Source: CAIOZW01 sp049317725
GTDB taxonomy: Bacteria; Acidobacteriota; Blastocatellia; RBC074
Assembly: GCA_049317725.1 (NCBI GenBank)
Contig: JBMOHS010000228.1
Coordinates: 1-5,429 of the forward strand
Direction: 5' to 3'
Length of the DNA: 5,429 bases
In this document: piece after piece, positions 4,971 through 5,429 of the stretch
Layout: every line of letters starts with the position of its first letter
Numbering within the stretch: position 1 is the first letter of the stretch
Translations under genes and position numbers: made by a program
The notes under the pieces: generated by a model
What the model was told of the DNA's origin: nothing
Seen by the model: only the letters and a program-made list of their open reading frames with translations
Database searches by the model: none

Positions 4971-5429
4971 CCTACGCCGCCTTGTTCCAATTGGACTGCT
5001 TCTCGCCCTTGCCTGGCTGATCAACGGCCCGCTGGGCGTCCTTGACCTCTCGGCAGAGCAGAGAGCCGCCGCCCAGGGAGTCGAGACTCATCAGGCGAGT
5101 GCGGATCTGCCCGATGGGCCCGGCGTGGAGATCGCCCGGCGCGCCTGCCTCTCTTGCCACGAAGCGGATCTCATCGTTTCGCAGCGACTCTCCCGTGCCG
5201 GCTGGGTGCGGGAGGTCGAGAAGATGGTGCGCTGGGGAGCGGTGATTGCCGACTCCGAGAAGGATCCCCTCGTCGACTATTTCACCGCTCAATTTGCCCC
5301 GCGCCGCGTCGCGGCTGCCCCCCCTCCTTCCGGGACAACTCCCTCCGCCGGGGAGGCCATCTTCGAGCAGCGCTGCCTCTCGTGCCATGAAGCCGACCTG
5401 ACGCGCCAACAACGGCTGAGTCGCGCCGG
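4960..5429 (+). CDS. sorB: SorB-like dihaem cytochrome c, partial (runs off the window end)
   Basis: The frame is open from the ATG at 4960 to the last base, giving 156 residues with the 3' end missing. A signal peptide is evident (basic PRNLRR, hydrophobic 8-28), so the protein is exported to the periplasm. It has two class I cytochrome c-type domains with haem motifs C63-L-S-C66-H67 and C139-L-S-C142-H143. The first is followed by RLSRAGWVREVEKMVRWGA, where M89 is the likely sixth haem ligand, a pattern typical of SorB-type subunits. The second domain begins the same way and is cut off before its Met. The linker (about 113-130) is rich in Pro and Ala. Known SorB is monohaem, so the duplication is notable. 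It should accept electrons from the upstream molybdenum subunit. The start overlaps that gene by 11 nt, with AGGA (4947-4950) 9 bases upstream. SoxD, also dihaem, is an alternative. Confidence 0.9.
   Translation, partial: MPRNLRRLVPIGLLLALAWLINGPLGVLDLSAEQRAAAQGVETHQASADLPDGPGVEIARRACLSCHEADLIVSQRLSRAGWVREVEKMVRWGAVIADSEKDPLVDYFTAQFAPRRVAAAPPPSGTTPSAGEAIFEQRCLSCHEADLTRQQRLSRA
5146..5429 (+). repeat. Tandem duplication of the haem c domain within the cytochrome gene
   Basis: Residues 63-71 and 139-147 are both CLSCHEADL, and 75-80 and 151-156 are both QRLSRA, at a constant offset of 76 residues (228 bp). The codons differ: five of nine in the first block and five of six in the second carry silent changes. 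So the repeat is old at DNA level but conserved in protein. The second copy runs past the window end. Confidence 0.85.

Noticed and set aside
5146..5429. Repeat in the cytochrome gene as an assembly duplication artefact
   Set aside because: The two copies differ at many silent sites, so they are not a copied read or collapse error.
1..5429. CRISPR array, tRNA, rRNA or insertion sequence
   Set aside because: No regularly spaced repeats, no cloverleaf-like stretch, no transposase reading frame and no terminal inverted repeats were seen on either strand.

Overview
This window looks like a piece of a GC-rich bacterial chromosome (a hand count of 361-420 gives 43 of 60 bases G+C) interrupted by a visibly AT-richer block at about 700-1360 (781-840 gives 25 of 60). 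Six protein genes can be supported, all of recognisable families. The set of exported proteins (a Sec-exported phosphatase, a Sec-exported tannase-family esterase, a Tat-exported molybdenum oxidoreductase and an exported c-type cytochrome) indicates a Gram-negative cell with a periplasm. Nitrospira-like or proteobacterial origin would fit, but the taxon is an impression and not proven by the sequence.

Layout: 1-624 (+) is a complete exported protein tyrosine/dual-specificity phosphatase-like gene with an unusual P-loop. It converges with a minus-strand mazEF toxin-antitoxin operon (mazE 1068-1319, mazF 751-1074, 7-nt overlap), and an inverted repeat lies in the convergent gap. The mazEF promoter is very clear (TTGACA, 16-nt spacer, TACAAT) and sits so close to mazE that the mRNA is predicted to have almost no 5' leader. 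Bases 1357-1744 are a gene-poor gap with only a weak candidate promoter. 1745-3298 (+) encodes a tannase/feruloyl-esterase-family serine hydrolase with the full CS-D-HC active site. A second gap, 3299-3665, has a candidate promoter and several hairpins. 3666-4970 (+) encodes a SorA-type sulfite oxidase/dehydrogenase, which overlaps by 11 nt the start of a cytochrome c gene (4960 to beyond the window end) carrying two near-identical haem domains.

How the parts work together: the last two genes form a tight translationally coupled pair. The likely job is periplasmic oxidation of sulfite (or a related sulfur compound) at a molybdenum centre, with electrons handed to the dihaem cytochrome. mazEF is an autonomous addiction or stress module whose base composition suggests transfer into this locus. 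The phosphatase and esterase show no clear functional link to the rest. I found no CRISPR array, tRNA, rRNA, insertion sequence or obviously undescribed system. The points most worth a second look are the near-leaderless mazEF promoter, the duplicated haem domain in the SorB-like partner, the altered phosphatase P-loop, and the hairpin at the predicted 5' end of the sorAB transcript.
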